Below, piece by piece: positions 22,721-35,085 of a DNA stretch of 64,000 nt. The notes under the pieces were generated by a model. The model saw nothing but the letters and a program-made list of their open reading frames with translations. It did no database searches and had not been told where the DNA came from. This DNA is from Enoplolaimus lenunculus (Eukaryota > Nematoda > Enoplea > Enoplida > Thoracostomopsidae), in assembly GCA_030248215.1 (NCBI GenBank), contig JASANG010003154.1:1-64000 (forward strand), given 5' to 3'. The position numbers and the translations under genes are program-made. Position 1 is the first letter of the stretch; each line of letters opens with the position of its first letter.

Positions 22721-22960
22721 TATAAAACTTGTCGTTCAATGAGATTTTCGAACATTTTTTAAAGTTTCAGTTACAAATATTTTTTCCATACTGTACAGAT
22801 TGTTGCTTATACACACCGAACGTTTTTTACGAGATTTGATTCGTCATCGGCCCCATGTTGCAGAAGCGATTCCAACAAAATTTATTAGCCTCTATCTCTG
22901 GTAGCGGTATTTCTCACTTTCGGTTGCGCCTCTAAAACAGTGAACAACGAACGGCTTTTT

Positions 22961-25900
22961 CTAATATGCTGGACTGTGTCCGCGGGCTTTGGTTTGCGAA
23001 ATGTTTGATGTTTCAACTACAATGTCTGGTTTTTCAGATGGAAACAACACTGAATAGTCGTTCTGTTTCTCCAGTTGCGTCGTTGCTTGCTCCAAATCTG
23101 AACGGTGAAATTGATGCACGATTACACATCCAACTGAATCACCAAGTACATTAACCATAGTTCGAATTCGATCGCTAAAATGTTATTTGAACATTGTTCG
23201 GCATTAACAACTTTGACAAAGCTTAGTATTTCAAACATAATATATGCAATATATATACTAAACAAAGCAATAAAATACCAATGATGTTTATAAACCACAT
23301 GGCGCCGTGGTGGATCTTGGCCTGGCCGGCCTCAATAGATCTTGTGAGGGCTTCGATGGCCCACTCGAAAATTGCGCTCGCGCGATGTATTTTGTGAACC
23401 CCAGTTTTATCCCAGACTCCATATCCTTTTTTCAACGTCTACTCTAATTATAAATTACAGGTTAGGAACCAGTGATGTACTACAATTCAGTATCAGTACA
23501 AATAAATTTTTATTATACAATTTTTCTTCATTATGTACCTATAAATATTAAAATGCATAGTGGCTGATAAAAGTGTCACAATTCAAATTGCTTGTATGAT
23601 CTTATTATATACATCATTGCTTTTCAATCAGGGTTGTTGGCCGGAAAAAAATTACCGGAAAAATGGTTTTTTTTTCATTTTTTCCATTTTTTCCGAGGGT
23701 GGTTGAAAAAATGAAAAAGTGGAAAAATATTAAATATAATTTGGAAGTAAATATGATATAAAATAACGTTTTTAACAAATTTTCATGCAACACATTAACA
23801 GTGACCGTTTGTATATGTCCACCAGGACACATTATATGTCCGAAAGGAGCGAAACTTGCAGCATATGAATGTTAACTGGATTTCAGAATTGAAGCTATGC
23901 CACGAGATTCAATGTAAAACTACATATATATACATCTTGTTCGGTTCATTTACCAGGTTTCGTCGACAGTGGGGCAAAACTCGAAATTGAAAGCTTGGTT
24001 TTACCGTATGATTTGACACAAGAATAATTATATACCATTGGACACCGGTTACGGAGCTAAGACGAATATTGTTAAATGTTTCCCGATCAGACGTCTGGCT
24101 AACGAGTCAGTGATATGTAATTTGTCTAAGTTATCGAAAACAATTTTGGGTGCCAAGAGACTGAACTTTTGGCCTTAAAAATCGGATTTTTCAAAAATTC
24201 AGATTTGGGCTCGGAATGATCAGGGGATGTCATCAGAAGCTCAAATATGCAGAAAGTTTCAAAATGCAAGCATTTTTGGGCAAACGAAAGCTAAGGGTGA
24301 GATGACCGATCACTCAGACAAAGAATAAATTTTATTTATTTTTCCATTTTTTTCCGAAAAACAATGGAAAAAGTTAATTTTTTCCTCTCATAATTATTTC
24401 CGGAAAAAAACAACCATGCTTTCAATACAATGAAACGTTAATAAAACTTACAGAAACCAGTCTACAGGAATGATCAAAATAAACATTTCAGCAGGCAAAT
24501 TAACAGCCATTAATACCATCATAAGCGTGACAACACCAGCTCCAGGAATCCCTGCTGCACCAATACTTCCGAGTGTTGCAGTGATGCTAAAAACGCGAAC
24601 GTTGTGGTTCAGGGGCGTCGGGGTGGGGGACAAACGGGCAATTGTTCTCGGTCAGTTTTTGAAAAACAACATTTCCGACTTAATTTTTGAATAAAAAATT
24701 AGTAGCGTAATTTTACAAGCTGCACGATGCGGAGATAAAATCGGATGAACAGTGAATTTATTTTGAAATTTTCATGAGCACACTGAATTTAATACAACAA
24801 ATCGCCGAATCGCGTCTGGCCACACGCTCGCATTCGCTCGGGTGGTATTCTGCATAGCTCTAACTGCCTGAATGAGCTTCTGCTCAATGGCGGTAGTATG
24901 CCGACTGTAAGCGGGGGGGGGCGCAACCCCTTTTACAGTTTGCAAAATTATTCGCAATTTGGGCCTGACCGGGCGAAGTCTCGTTAATAAGCTTAGCTGG
25001 CGCGAACCTGAACACTGACAAAGTGATGTTTTGTTCTTGCGGGTAGCGCGAAAATTTATGGCATTTCATCAATATAGTAAACGAAAGCTATATATACATG
25101 TTTTGGATTGGGACAATTGGTAAAAGAGAATTTTCTTCCACTCTGAACAGTGGGGAGTGCCAGCATCACCTTCTAATACCCGCCGGCTGCAATGCAAAAA
25201 TCTGGTATTTTTGAGCAATTACGACTCAACGGCATTGTAGCATGCTAATTCTACTTTAAAAGCCAATATTTTAGTCATTTTTTGGCGCCAGCCTCCACCA
25301 TTACCATTGGTACCTTGTTAACACAAGTTGTCCAAAATGTAGCTCTTGCCCAATGTATTGCGAAATATAAATACATGCAACAGCTTCGTATAACGCAGTT
25401 CCATCCATATTTACAGTGGCTCCTATTGGAATCATGAAGCGAACAATGTTCATGTTGATTTTAGCATTTTCTTCCAAACATTTCATTGTTACTGGCATGG
25501 TTGCAGAACTGTAGAAACAGAATCAAGAAAATATATACAACAGTCGTATGAGCCGGTCCTCTAAATATGAAAGACAAAGATGGGTCCGTTCACCTCATCC
25601 CCTCCAGAGAAAATATCTTTCAAAATGCTTTTTTGTGTTAAATTATAACCACAAATCGGCAGTGTAAAGTAGCAAAACGTTAAAGTAAACAATTGTTAGC
25701 GTGTTAGAAAACGCGACTCTGTTTTAGTTAATACAAACGCTTCTAAAACACGAAATGTGTATTTTGAATTTTTGACACGATTCCTTAACCACGTACCTGG
25801 ACGAAGTTCCAAGTGCAGTGAGTAGTGCTTGAGACATTTCAGCAATAAATTGATACGGATTACGACGTCCAAGAAAAGCCAAAAACACCATTAATGTTAG

Positions 25901-28900
25901 ACCACCGTGAATAGTGAGACCAAGCAAAACGGTGAGCATGTACCATCCGAGTCGAGCCATTTCTTCAAGAGGATTATCAACGTCGACAATTTGTCCAGCA
26001 ATTAAAAACAGTATTCCAACGGGTGATACCCTGAAATCATGAAACTGATTTCTCGATTTCCACTTGTACATGAACTGCGTGTGTACCTTTTTGACTTGGT
26101 GTACATATTGCAAAAAATGGTGAGTCAAATTGATTCTCTCCGAAATAGGCTCTACGGGACTGCACAAACTGAGTCAAATTTGACTCCGCCAGAGTCAGAT
26201 TCGACTCACTTTTTCGCAGGTTTGACTCTGATGGCGTCGAATTTGACTCATTTTGAGAAGTCTCGTAGAGCCTTTTCCGAGGGAGTAATTTTACTCACCA
26301 TTTTTTCCAGTGCACAAAACATAAAATATGTGCAATTTTAATGTATGTTCAAGGGATGTCTATATATAGTTCAGTGGCGGATCCAGGATCTCAAAATGGG
26401 GGGGGGCAAAATTTCACAGGTAATAAACTTATTTTTAGCCATACTGTAGTGACCCAAATAAGAGGGGGTCCCCATTTTGAGTCCCAATTAATAGGAGTCC
26501 GTATTTCTAATAAAAATCCGTAAGCGGGTAGAGTCCTTAAACCCTTGTTTAGAGTCCATAAATGTCTATTATCCCTCAGTGCGGTGCATAAGTGACTCCA
26601 GGGCCAAGAAACATTAAAGCGTGCTTATACTATTGTGTATAAAACAGAGAAATAAACAGCGTAGAACAGCAATTGACACAATATAATTTTTGTCGAGATG
26701 CTGTTGGGGAGGCCACGGCCGGGGTGGCCCCCCGTGGATCCGCCATTGATACAGTTGGTTTTACGAAGTACTTGCACAACTGCAACGCATACATGCTAGC
26801 CAAAGCGGTTGCGAAATTTGCAGCGATAAAAATCTTAAAACAATGAGCACACTAATATATACATACACTAAAACGATAAACTAGATATTGAAATCAAAGC
26901 TGAATGAGCGTAGGGAGCGGCATTTACAACTTTATGTAAGTAGCACTTATCCATCAGGAATTGCTTTCCAAATTAACGAACTGCATCAGCTGTGGCTCCA
27001 AACTCTTCTCACAAACAAAATCAATCAAATTCGAAAAACGTGCCTGATTTCTAAATTTGCCAAAAGCAATTATGCATTCTGAATTTACAAGGCGTACCAA
27101 TCAACCACTACAAATTCTTACCATATTATTGCCATAACGAATTTCATTGAAAGTAATTCAAGTCCTGCGAAGAGCTCAATTAATATACGGCATTGATCGC
27201 GAAATGTACCCAGCCCAACTCCGAATAGCAACGAAAATACTACGACACCCAAAATATTCATAGAATCCGTGTACTCGCTGTGTGGTATGGCAACAATTGA
27301 CGACCGACCCATCGACGCGTTAGCTAAAATAAATAGACAAGTGCATATACAGGGTTTCATTGCGAGAGTATATACTTCATGTAAAATGCTATAGCATCAA
27401 GCAGGCTGCTACCAGTCATAGTGGGACTACATTTATTGAGCGAAGCTCGAACACACGTAAGCAATTAAGGTAATATGCAAATTAGTTATTAGCTAACTAT
27501 TAATTTATCGGTTTTGGGGGTTTGTAAGCAATTTCCTCAGATTCCTCGCACCCAAAAACCCTTCAGCCAGCTTAATAATTTTTGGAATAATTTAAAAGGT
27601 CCTAATTTTGTCTTGTCAATTACGCTAATATGCAAATTAAGTATTAGCTACCTATTCAATTATCAATTTTGGAGATTCGTAAACAATTTATTCAGATTCT
27701 TCGCACCCAAAAACCTTCAGTAAACCCTAATAATTTTTGAAATAATTTAAAAAGTCCTAGTTTTGTCTTGTCAATTAAGCTAATATGCAAATTAGCTATT
27801 AGCTAACTATTCAATTATCGGTTTTGGATGTTTGTAAACTATTTATTCAAATTTCTCGCACCTAAAAACTCTTTAGTGCTGAAATTATATTGCTTTTAAC
27901 CTTAATAATTAGTGAAATATTGTAAAAAGTCCTAATTTAGCCTTCTAAAACTATGCTAATATGCAAATTATCTATTAGCCAACTGCTCAATTATCAATTT
28001 TGGAGGTTTGTAAACAGTCTACGCAGATACCTTGCACCCAAAACCCTTAAATGCTAAAATTAGATTGATAAACAGCTTAAAATTTTGAAACGCCAATGCG
28101 AGGTTAACACCCCAGGATAATTGGCTTTCAAACAAAAAAAGTTTATCAAAATCGGTTCAGCCGTTCCTGAAATTCTTTTCGGACGGACAGACGGACAGAC
28201 AGACGGACGGACAGTCGGACGGACGGACATCCATCTTTCAACCCCCAAGTACAAAACATAAAACGCTTCGCGAAACTCTGAGCTTCGCTCAATAAACATT
28301 GTATAAGGTAAAAGTACGTTTTCACTCGATTCCCACAATTTCGAAAGGTGTCCTATCGCCTATCTCTTCTTCTATACCGCTGTCGATATTCAAATAATAC
28401 ATTTAGGTTATAAATTAAAAAAACTAGGTTAATGGTATTAAACTGTCCAGTGAAAAACTTGCTTGAAACCAAATCTCCACAACTGATCTTTATAAAAATA
28501 GGTATATACGTCCAAATTTACAACAGAAATGATTTATTGATAACAGGGGAGATATGCGAACACATATCCTTGAGCCCGTTGATGCAAAAGTTTTCGATGA
28601 TATCTATTATTTTGCGGTAAAGTTACTTTCATTTTGTTTTTCGAAATTTACAAATCAGCCAGAAATGAGACGTGGACTGTCTGTATTCAATAGTAATAAA
28701 CCAGAATGCTACACTTGGCAAACTGTACCTTTAAGTTTGTCCAGAGCATCACTAACGGTCATTTCGTGAAAACCGGATGTATTATGATATACAAATTTGT
28801 AACAAGTTCGCTCCTAAAACTTGAAAGTTGCTGAATTTCAGTGTTTTTACTAATAGATTTATATGAGACATTCTTTTCCAGGATGAATTCGAAATAATTA

Positions 28901-31900
28901 GCCCAATAACTTTAGCCAATTTGTATATATAAATTTCAATGTATTAAATTATTTAAGTATACATTGGTTTTGTTGCAAAAACGGTTTATTCCAAAATTCT
29001 CTTTGAATAATAATTTCCTTTACTTGCACATAAAGTTTCTGCTATTTCGACACTAGACACAGATCCTTATTTTTGGCCTCAGGCGCCACTACTACATGCC
29101 ATTTAAATGTCTCTTGATATGAACAGTTACACACCCATAGTTAAAATGGTTTTTAATGAATTGGAATATATTTGTACATTAAATATTTAACATTATGAGT
29201 ATAAGCACAAAAAGTTACCATATATAGTAGAGGTCTTAGTGAATCTACATAAGTTATAATTGTTTTGGTACTTGTTTCGTGTCCCTCCATAGAACGAACC
29301 TGAGCCAAGCCTACTCTTAAGAATAAGACTAAGCTTAAACATAAGCCTAAGCATGTTGCAATATAATAATGTAAAGTTTGTTGGGCTGAAACTTTCGCAT
29401 TGTCTTATAAAATAACACTATGCATCATCCAGGAACTACTGCGCTCGCCAATGTCGAAAAATGTCCCACCATTCTGATGACTAGCTTACTTCTGAACACT
29501 CTCTAAAAATAATGTCCAAAATATTAGGCAAGCAATACAAGTACCCTAAAAACAAAGCGACGGGCGAAACCAGTGGGTGAAACAGCGCAAATTGTACAAT
29601 CAATGTTTAGAAACTGAAGGGTTTAAAATTTTTCATAATTTTGCAAATTTTGGACCGGAAACACATTTTGATGAAAAAGTTCAAATGTTGCCTGTAAAAT
29701 TTAAGTTTTGGCGGGAAAAGTCAAATTTTGGCAGAAAATTCAAATTTTGAAAAGCAAATTTATATTTTATCGCAAAAAATTTAAATTTTGTCGGGACATT
29801 CAAGTTTTGGTTTGCAAACTTAAATTTTGGCGGGAAATTCAAGTTTTGGCGGGAAATTCAAATTTTGACGCGAAATTCAAATTTTGGCAGAAAAATTCAA
29901 ACTTTGACGGTAAATTTTAATTTTGGTGGGGAAACTTCAAATTTTAGCCGAAAAATTCAAAGCTAAGTGTGAAATTCAATTTTTTCAGTAAATTGTAATT
30001 GTGGCACAAGAAAAAACACTATGGAAGTACGTTGTCATTTTTCGAACTTGTCCTAGGAAATTCTGCGCAAGAGCAACATTACTAAGTAGCTAAACAGTGT
30101 GAAAATCATTACTTGGTGCAAGAAATAGCTATAATTTTATGGTTACTTTCCAATAATAACATGGACATTTTTTGACATTAGCGCTGGCGTAGATGGTGCA
30201 CTGGTGAACTAAAATGAGTTCAGCTCTTTTTACCAAAATTTAATATCATTTGATTGCAAAACACTTACAGCGTTAGTTGCAGCTTTTACCAAATTGGTTG
30301 GAAATACTCCTCTGAAACGAAAATAAAAGTCCTATGGTTACAAATTTTTCATTCAAATATATATAAAAAGCTAATAACTTGGATGTTTGTAAGTGTGGGA
30401 ACTCAGACCAAGAAATAAATGACTCAAATTCAATTTTGTTAATGTATGTTGCAGCATGTAATATGACGTTTGCTTCCGGTAAAAATCGGTTTCCGTTTCC
30501 ATCTTTCTTATACAAATATAGAAAATCGCGTTATTTTGATGCTCAAAATTAAATCTAAATGATGCAATTATTTGATATGAAACAAAAATGACAAAATTCA
30601 TCAAGTCTTAAAAAATTAATTGCTCCGCGATTTTTTCCTTAGAAAGCCCGATAAATATTTGAATGCCTCAATTGCATTGGTAGAAAAATATAACATTTTT
30701 GAAACTTACTGCAATATTATATGCATTTTCCGCTTCCGTTGTTTTAATCACTCACAATTCGTTTTCGTTTGTGTTAAATTTACTATACCTTTGCACTCTG
30801 GTATGTTTCCATTTCAAAGAATACGCTGACCGACCCTTGTCTACTTTAACGTTTTTATTATCAGGAATATAATATTACAAAATTACACTTTACTGTCTAT
30901 AACCCTTTGTCCGTAAAGTATACTGTGAGAAGTGCCGCACTGAGCTGTCTACCAGGGTATAACCGGATATCCGTTTTCGGTAACAATCGGTAACCTTTCC
31001 GTTTCCATTATAGAAATAACGAATATTATGCTATGTCTTCGCTCAAACTTAGTTATAAATCAAGTATATATCTCGCAATTTTTAATTACAAATATGCTAT
31101 GCTGCAATTGTTCTAAATGAAGTAAAATTTGCGAAATTCATCCAAAATCTTAAAAGTTTCGATGCATCCGCCATTTTTGTTTTAAATTTAAATGAGCTTC
31201 CGTTATTTTTGTAATCTGTTTACTTCCTGGGCAATAGTGATAAATGTGCATTTCGCCATGCTGAAGAACAAAGAACCTTCAAAGCTCAGATTAAAAATCT
31301 TTATGCGAGAAAGTGCTATTGCTTACACACTAAACGAACTGCTGGTTATATATATTTTGCCTAAAGAATAACTGATACTATTTAATCGGTCAAATTAGCC
31401 TGATGCCGCAGTTTGTTGTTCTATCGGATCCTTACCGATGGCACCTGTAATTGCGCCCTGTTAACTGGCACTTTTACCTGATTAAATCCATAATTGTGTC
31501 GCCTGCGTTACCTCCGTAACATCCTTCCAATTTCGTATTGCCATTATATCGTGCATTTGTCGTGCTTGTGTAGTTTTGTGATTTGAGCATTGTCCTACCC
31601 GGACCAATCACAGCAGCAAGTAATAATCCCAAACAGACTGCGGAAAATGTTGTCGAAAAATAGTACGCAACCATTTTGACACCCAATTTACCTGTTCAGA
31701 AATTATAATTGCATTTCTTCTTGTGCTTGTGTCAGACAGCATCAATATAGTTTCGTTTCATTTCCGAAACAAACCTGTACCTAAGCTTAAGGCTATACGT
31801 CTACGTGTGAGGGAAGTGTACACGAAAATCAATACTCCTGTCATTGTGTATTAATGATGGTAACTATATCAATCGTCAATGTCACCACCTAATCTGAAGT

Positions 31901-32335
31901 TAATGACTTTTATTTCTGCTGAAAAGTGAATAATTTTTGGGCTCTAGAATCTGGCAGAATATTCCACATCCCTATACAAGTATTTTTCTCCTTCCTTATA
32001 CATAAAGAAACTTTGCTTCAGATTTACCCCGTAAATCACTGTGTAAGTGCTCGCCTTGTTACTATAAGCAAAAAACACCAAGTCTTACCAGCAAATGCAG
32101 AATCCAACTGGGTAATGCTTGTAATAATGCTGCTAGTTATAAGCGGTAAAATTATCATTTTCAGCGCACGAACAAATATTTCGCCAGGAAACTTGAGAAT
32201 CATAACTTCTGTTGGCGTTAGCGGTTCAATCAAAACTGCTTTGATTGTAAATCCTACCGCAATGCCAAGCAAAACGCCGGCGACGGTCGCAATCAGCAAC
32301 GTATTTTCACTGCTTAGTGGCCAAATTTTCGTCAT
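22961..32335 (-). CDS. SLC1/EAAT-type glutamate transporter A (one apparent frameshift)
   Basis: Nine exons: 32335-32089, 31691-31478, 30311-30269, 28813-28728, 27323-27122, 26030-25797, 25508-25314, 24586-24452, 23174-22961. Seen: N-terminus [37 protein letters not shown], the HP1 loop [12 protein letters not shown]7 [12 protein letters not shown]2 [12 protein letters not shown], and TM8 [16 protein letters not shown], with the Asp and Arg used for substrate binding in the family. Known role: Na+-coupled uptake of glutamate/aspartate at the plasma membrane. Boundaries and phases copy gene B at 35086. Exon 4 is 86 bases, where gene B has 85. The extra base is in the CCC run at 28740-28742 (plus strand) and shifts the frame into a stop, so this copy is either decaying or carries a sequence error. 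Without it the frame would run 522 residues. Confidence 0.9.
23629..24418. mobile_element. hAT-type non-autonomous element, CAGGGTTGTTGG family, copy 1
   Basis: Starts CAGGGTTGTTGGCCGG and ends in CAACCATG. The flanking 8-mers TTTTCAAT (23621-23628) and CTTTCAAT (24419-24426) agree at 7 of 8. The subterminal parts are runs of TTTTTCC and GGAAAAA. It lies in the last intron of transporter A. Relatives are at 60434 and 60874. Confidence 0.75.
26108..26312. mobile_element. Palindromic TA-type mini-element, GAGTCAAAT family, copy 1
   Basis: A ~205-base near-palindrome: TGGTGAGTCAAATTGACTC and AGGCTCTACGGGACT at the left are mirrored by GTCTCGTAGAGCC and TTTTACTCACCA at the right. It lies in transporter A intron 5, just beside exon 6. 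Other copies: 40750, 41812, 61152. Confidence 0.75.
26372..26748. mobile_element. Chimeric hAT-type element carrying most of a TA-flanked element, copy 1
   Basis: Ends CAGTGGCGGATCC and GGATCCGCCATTG. The flanking 8-mers ATATAGTT (26364-26371) and ATACAGTT (26749-26756) agree at 7 of 8. Inside, from ~26445, ACTGTAGTGACCC and the following ~220 bases match the left and middle of the TA-flanked element at 44472, whose right end is absent. Transporter A intron 5. Confidence 0.8.
27471..28080. repeat. Four tandem units of ~155-176 bp
   Basis: TAATATGCAAATTA starts units at 27471, 27626, 27781 and 27957. Each goes on with TATTAGCTAACTATTCAATT, GGTTTGTAA, TCGCACCCAAAAAC and AAAAGTCCTAATTT. Located in the introns of transporter A, 5' of exon 5. 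Confidence 0.85.
28081..28290. repeat. LINE-like 3' tail with GGACAGAC repeats
   Basis: AAAATCGGTTCAGCCGTTCC followed by a (CGGACGGACAGA)-type tract resembles the 3' ends of RTE/CR1-like LINEs and their SINEs in many invertebrates. No reverse transcriptase frame is present. With the tandem units before it, this may be the end of one old element. Confidence 0.45.
29700..29965. repeat. Minisatellite, ~20 bp units of AAATTCAAATTTTGGCGGG type
   Basis: About a dozen degenerate units in transporter A intron 3. A short open frame across it (29708-29920) is repeat-derived. Confidence 0.75.
30953..31240. mobile_element. Decayed element of the CAGGGTGTAACCGGATATCC family
   Basis: The left end CAGGGTATAACCGGATATCC is clear; the right end is uncertain. 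The interior has CGGTAACC, AACTTAGTTATA and GCATCCGCC motifs shared with the element at 57044. Another relative (about 30450-30800) lies next to it and ends TTTGCACTCTG. Confidence 0.45.
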
Positions 32336-35085
32336 TGTTTTTCAAGACGTTTTTTTAATTTTAAATAAATCTTCTGTGCCAAATGTCGTATTGAATAAGC
32401 CCAAATTATTCTGATGTTATTTTATTTTTACTTAATTTTAACGTTAACGCATAAATGAAGCAGTGAATTACAATACTATTAAAAGCAGCAAGTATATAAG
32501 TCCATGCATTGTTTTTAATTGTATATTTATTATATTTGTTGTAATGACAAAATGTGTCCGTTTCGATGATCGTAAATGCTTAAGTTTTCAAAAATTGGTT
32601 TGGATTCAATTCAAGATCGTTTATTGACACGTGTCGCAGCAACTGAAATCGAAAATCAACACTGATTGATTTAACAGTAAAACAATACTCAGGTCAAAAT
32701 TATATTGAAAAATGTTCTTCGCTAAGAATTTATTGCTTTCCAGAAAAACAAAATTACGAGCAAGCCACGGTGTCCTTTCATTACATTAGCGTAATTTTGA
32801 GGGTACAATCGGAGGTCTGCCTCCGGCTCCGGCTCACGCAGAGAATCGGCCTCCAACTTCGGCTCCGGCTTCGATAGAATTTTGTCGGAGGTTCCTGAAA
32901 TTACGGTAGTAAAATTTTACATAATTTTGCAAAATTTATCTGTTTAGTTCGTTTCGTTTTACTTTTGTCACAATTTTCAGGAAAGAATTTCCGAAATTTC
33001 AATAACAAAATATTCCAGATATTGGCTAACATTAACTAATTAATCATCATTTTTACTATATACCTAATTTCGCCTCACCACCGGCTTCAGCTGATTTCTT
33101 TGACCTTGGGCTCCGGTTCCGGTAGTTTTCACCTCCGGTTGCACTTTCCTAAACCTAAACTTAAACGATAAGCTAAGGCCTGTCATTAGGCCTAGGCCAA
33201 AGCCTATTTTATTCTGGTCGTTACGTATGCTAGGTGTAAAACAAAAACCTGTGCGATAAAACATATTTCCTAAAATGCATGGCTATTCCATGAAACTGGC
33301 CGAAAAATATTTTTTCTCGATTTTTAAAACTTAGTCTCAAGATAAGCTGAATTTTTGTCGACTGATCATATGTTTTACCGTTTATCGAATTCCTCTGCGC
33401 TACCGCTTGCAAATTCAGCTTAAAACTGCACGATTAAGTGAAAGAAAGATGCTGTATTTTATTTTGTTATAATTCATAATTTCATGGTGCACATGTGGTT
33501 GGTTTTGGCATTTTTGTAGTTTCCCCACTCTACGCAAATTTGGATGGGGGACTTTTTGACTTGCAGCATAAAAGAATAATTCTAGTGATATTCAGTTTAA
33601 GCAATGTAACATAAGAATATCATTTTCGTGTTTTAAAGACTACTTTCAAGTATTGTTCTTTAGTTTCGAGCATTATTCATTGTAAATCGTAAGCAATTTA
33701 ACAAAAATTATCTCGTTTTCGTTTTAAAACTAGTTTCTAGTGTCAGGGCCGAAGCAGCCGTCCCCCGTACTTTCTATTTGCGGGGTCCACTCCTAAAGGG
33801 CAACCACCCTAAGCGGTTGAAACAAAAAGCACCGAAATTTTAAAATACGCCTGGCTTCTCGCTTGCTTCATTCGCGAGTTTGGGGGGACCTCTCCCTGGA
33901 GTTTTTTGTTTCAGGTGTTATTCATTGTTCGCAATGTAACATGAAAAATATATTGTTTTCCTGTTTTAAAAGCTAGTTTCTAGTCTGATTTTTAGTTTTC
34001 AGCGTTTTTAGATTCATATATACCTGTGCGAAAACATGGGACGTCGACGGAAAAGTAGCTAAAATCTGTTTGACTATCTTTTTGAAAACTTAATCAAATT
34101 TCGTCGGTTGAACAAAGCATAGAAATGTGACCTGACATTATATCCGCTTTTAAAGAGTAAACGAAATTGTTTTTGCATCAATTTTGTGTTACGTTTCTCA
34201 GGGGTACTGCCGCCCCATGAACCATCTACGATTTGCAAAGATACAGCCCCTGCACTAAGCAGTTTATCATTGAACTACCTCGTTAAGATTACTGAAATAG
34301 TTTTGAACTGTTTTTGCACTTAATAAATATGAGAACCACGTGGTGAGGGGGGCGTTCGGTAGGCAGCCTTCCCACCTGCTAAATGTCCTCCCAAACCGCA
34401 AGTTTTTCAGTATGGCGGAAACTCCCTGAAAACCAAACTGTACCGAAGATTTTCGATTTCTAAGATTTAATACTTTCAGCGGATCATGTAAAGATCAAGG
34501 GCGGAACGTGTTTCTGTGAGACTGGAATGGAGTAAGCTTAAGCTTTGTACTATTTTTTTGCTTAGGCTTAGGCATAAGCTCATTTTTACGCTTAGGCTTC
34601 GGAATATGTTTATACTACTGTTCCGCCCCAGTTGTATACAATGGCCTAACAGTTAAATTTTAATGTGGTTATGAATTTAAATATAATGTTTATGCTCCAT
34701 TGTATATTAATAATAAACATTAATCTGGTGCTTGTTTGTTAGTTTATTTTATGCTTTACAGAAGCACAGGCACCACAATTTGTTTTAATGGATGTGAAAG
34801 ATTTCAGTTTGGGTCTCTATAGTACATCAATTGTAATAAATTGTTCATCACGTGATGTCCATGTAGTTAAGATTGCTGAATTTGTAAAATATAGACTATT
34901 AACAGCGTCCCGCATGAAACTGTTCAGTTCTGAGTTGAGCAGGGGACACTATGCCGACCAGTGTGTATTTCGTGTTCATACAAATTAGACGGCGTATCAT
35001 ATATTATATTGCCCTCGAGAAAGTGTAATACTCGCACTTTAATAGGCTTTAGGCTAATTTACACCCTCAAAATTAACATAGAAGT
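32336..35085. other. Spacer between the two transporter genes
   Basis: No gene seen. It holds Cys/Gly-codon-like GGCTCCGGCT repeats (32800-32890 and 33070-33135), the small element at 34499, and a stretch at 33735-33910 that recurs at 35460-35680 (CCTAAAGGG, TTTTAAAATACG, TTCGC...GAGTTTGG). It should include the 5' region of transporter A and the 3' end of transporter B. Confidence 0.5.
34499..34628. mobile_element. Small hairpin-bounded element with TAAGCC-type core (3)
   Basis: Perfect 9-base arms GGGCGGAAC (34499-34507) and GTTCCGCCC (34620-34628). The core GTAAGCTTAAGCTTTG...GCTTAGGCTTAGG...GGAATATGTTTATAC closely follows the core of the element at 6474, whose arms are different. Confidence 0.6.
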
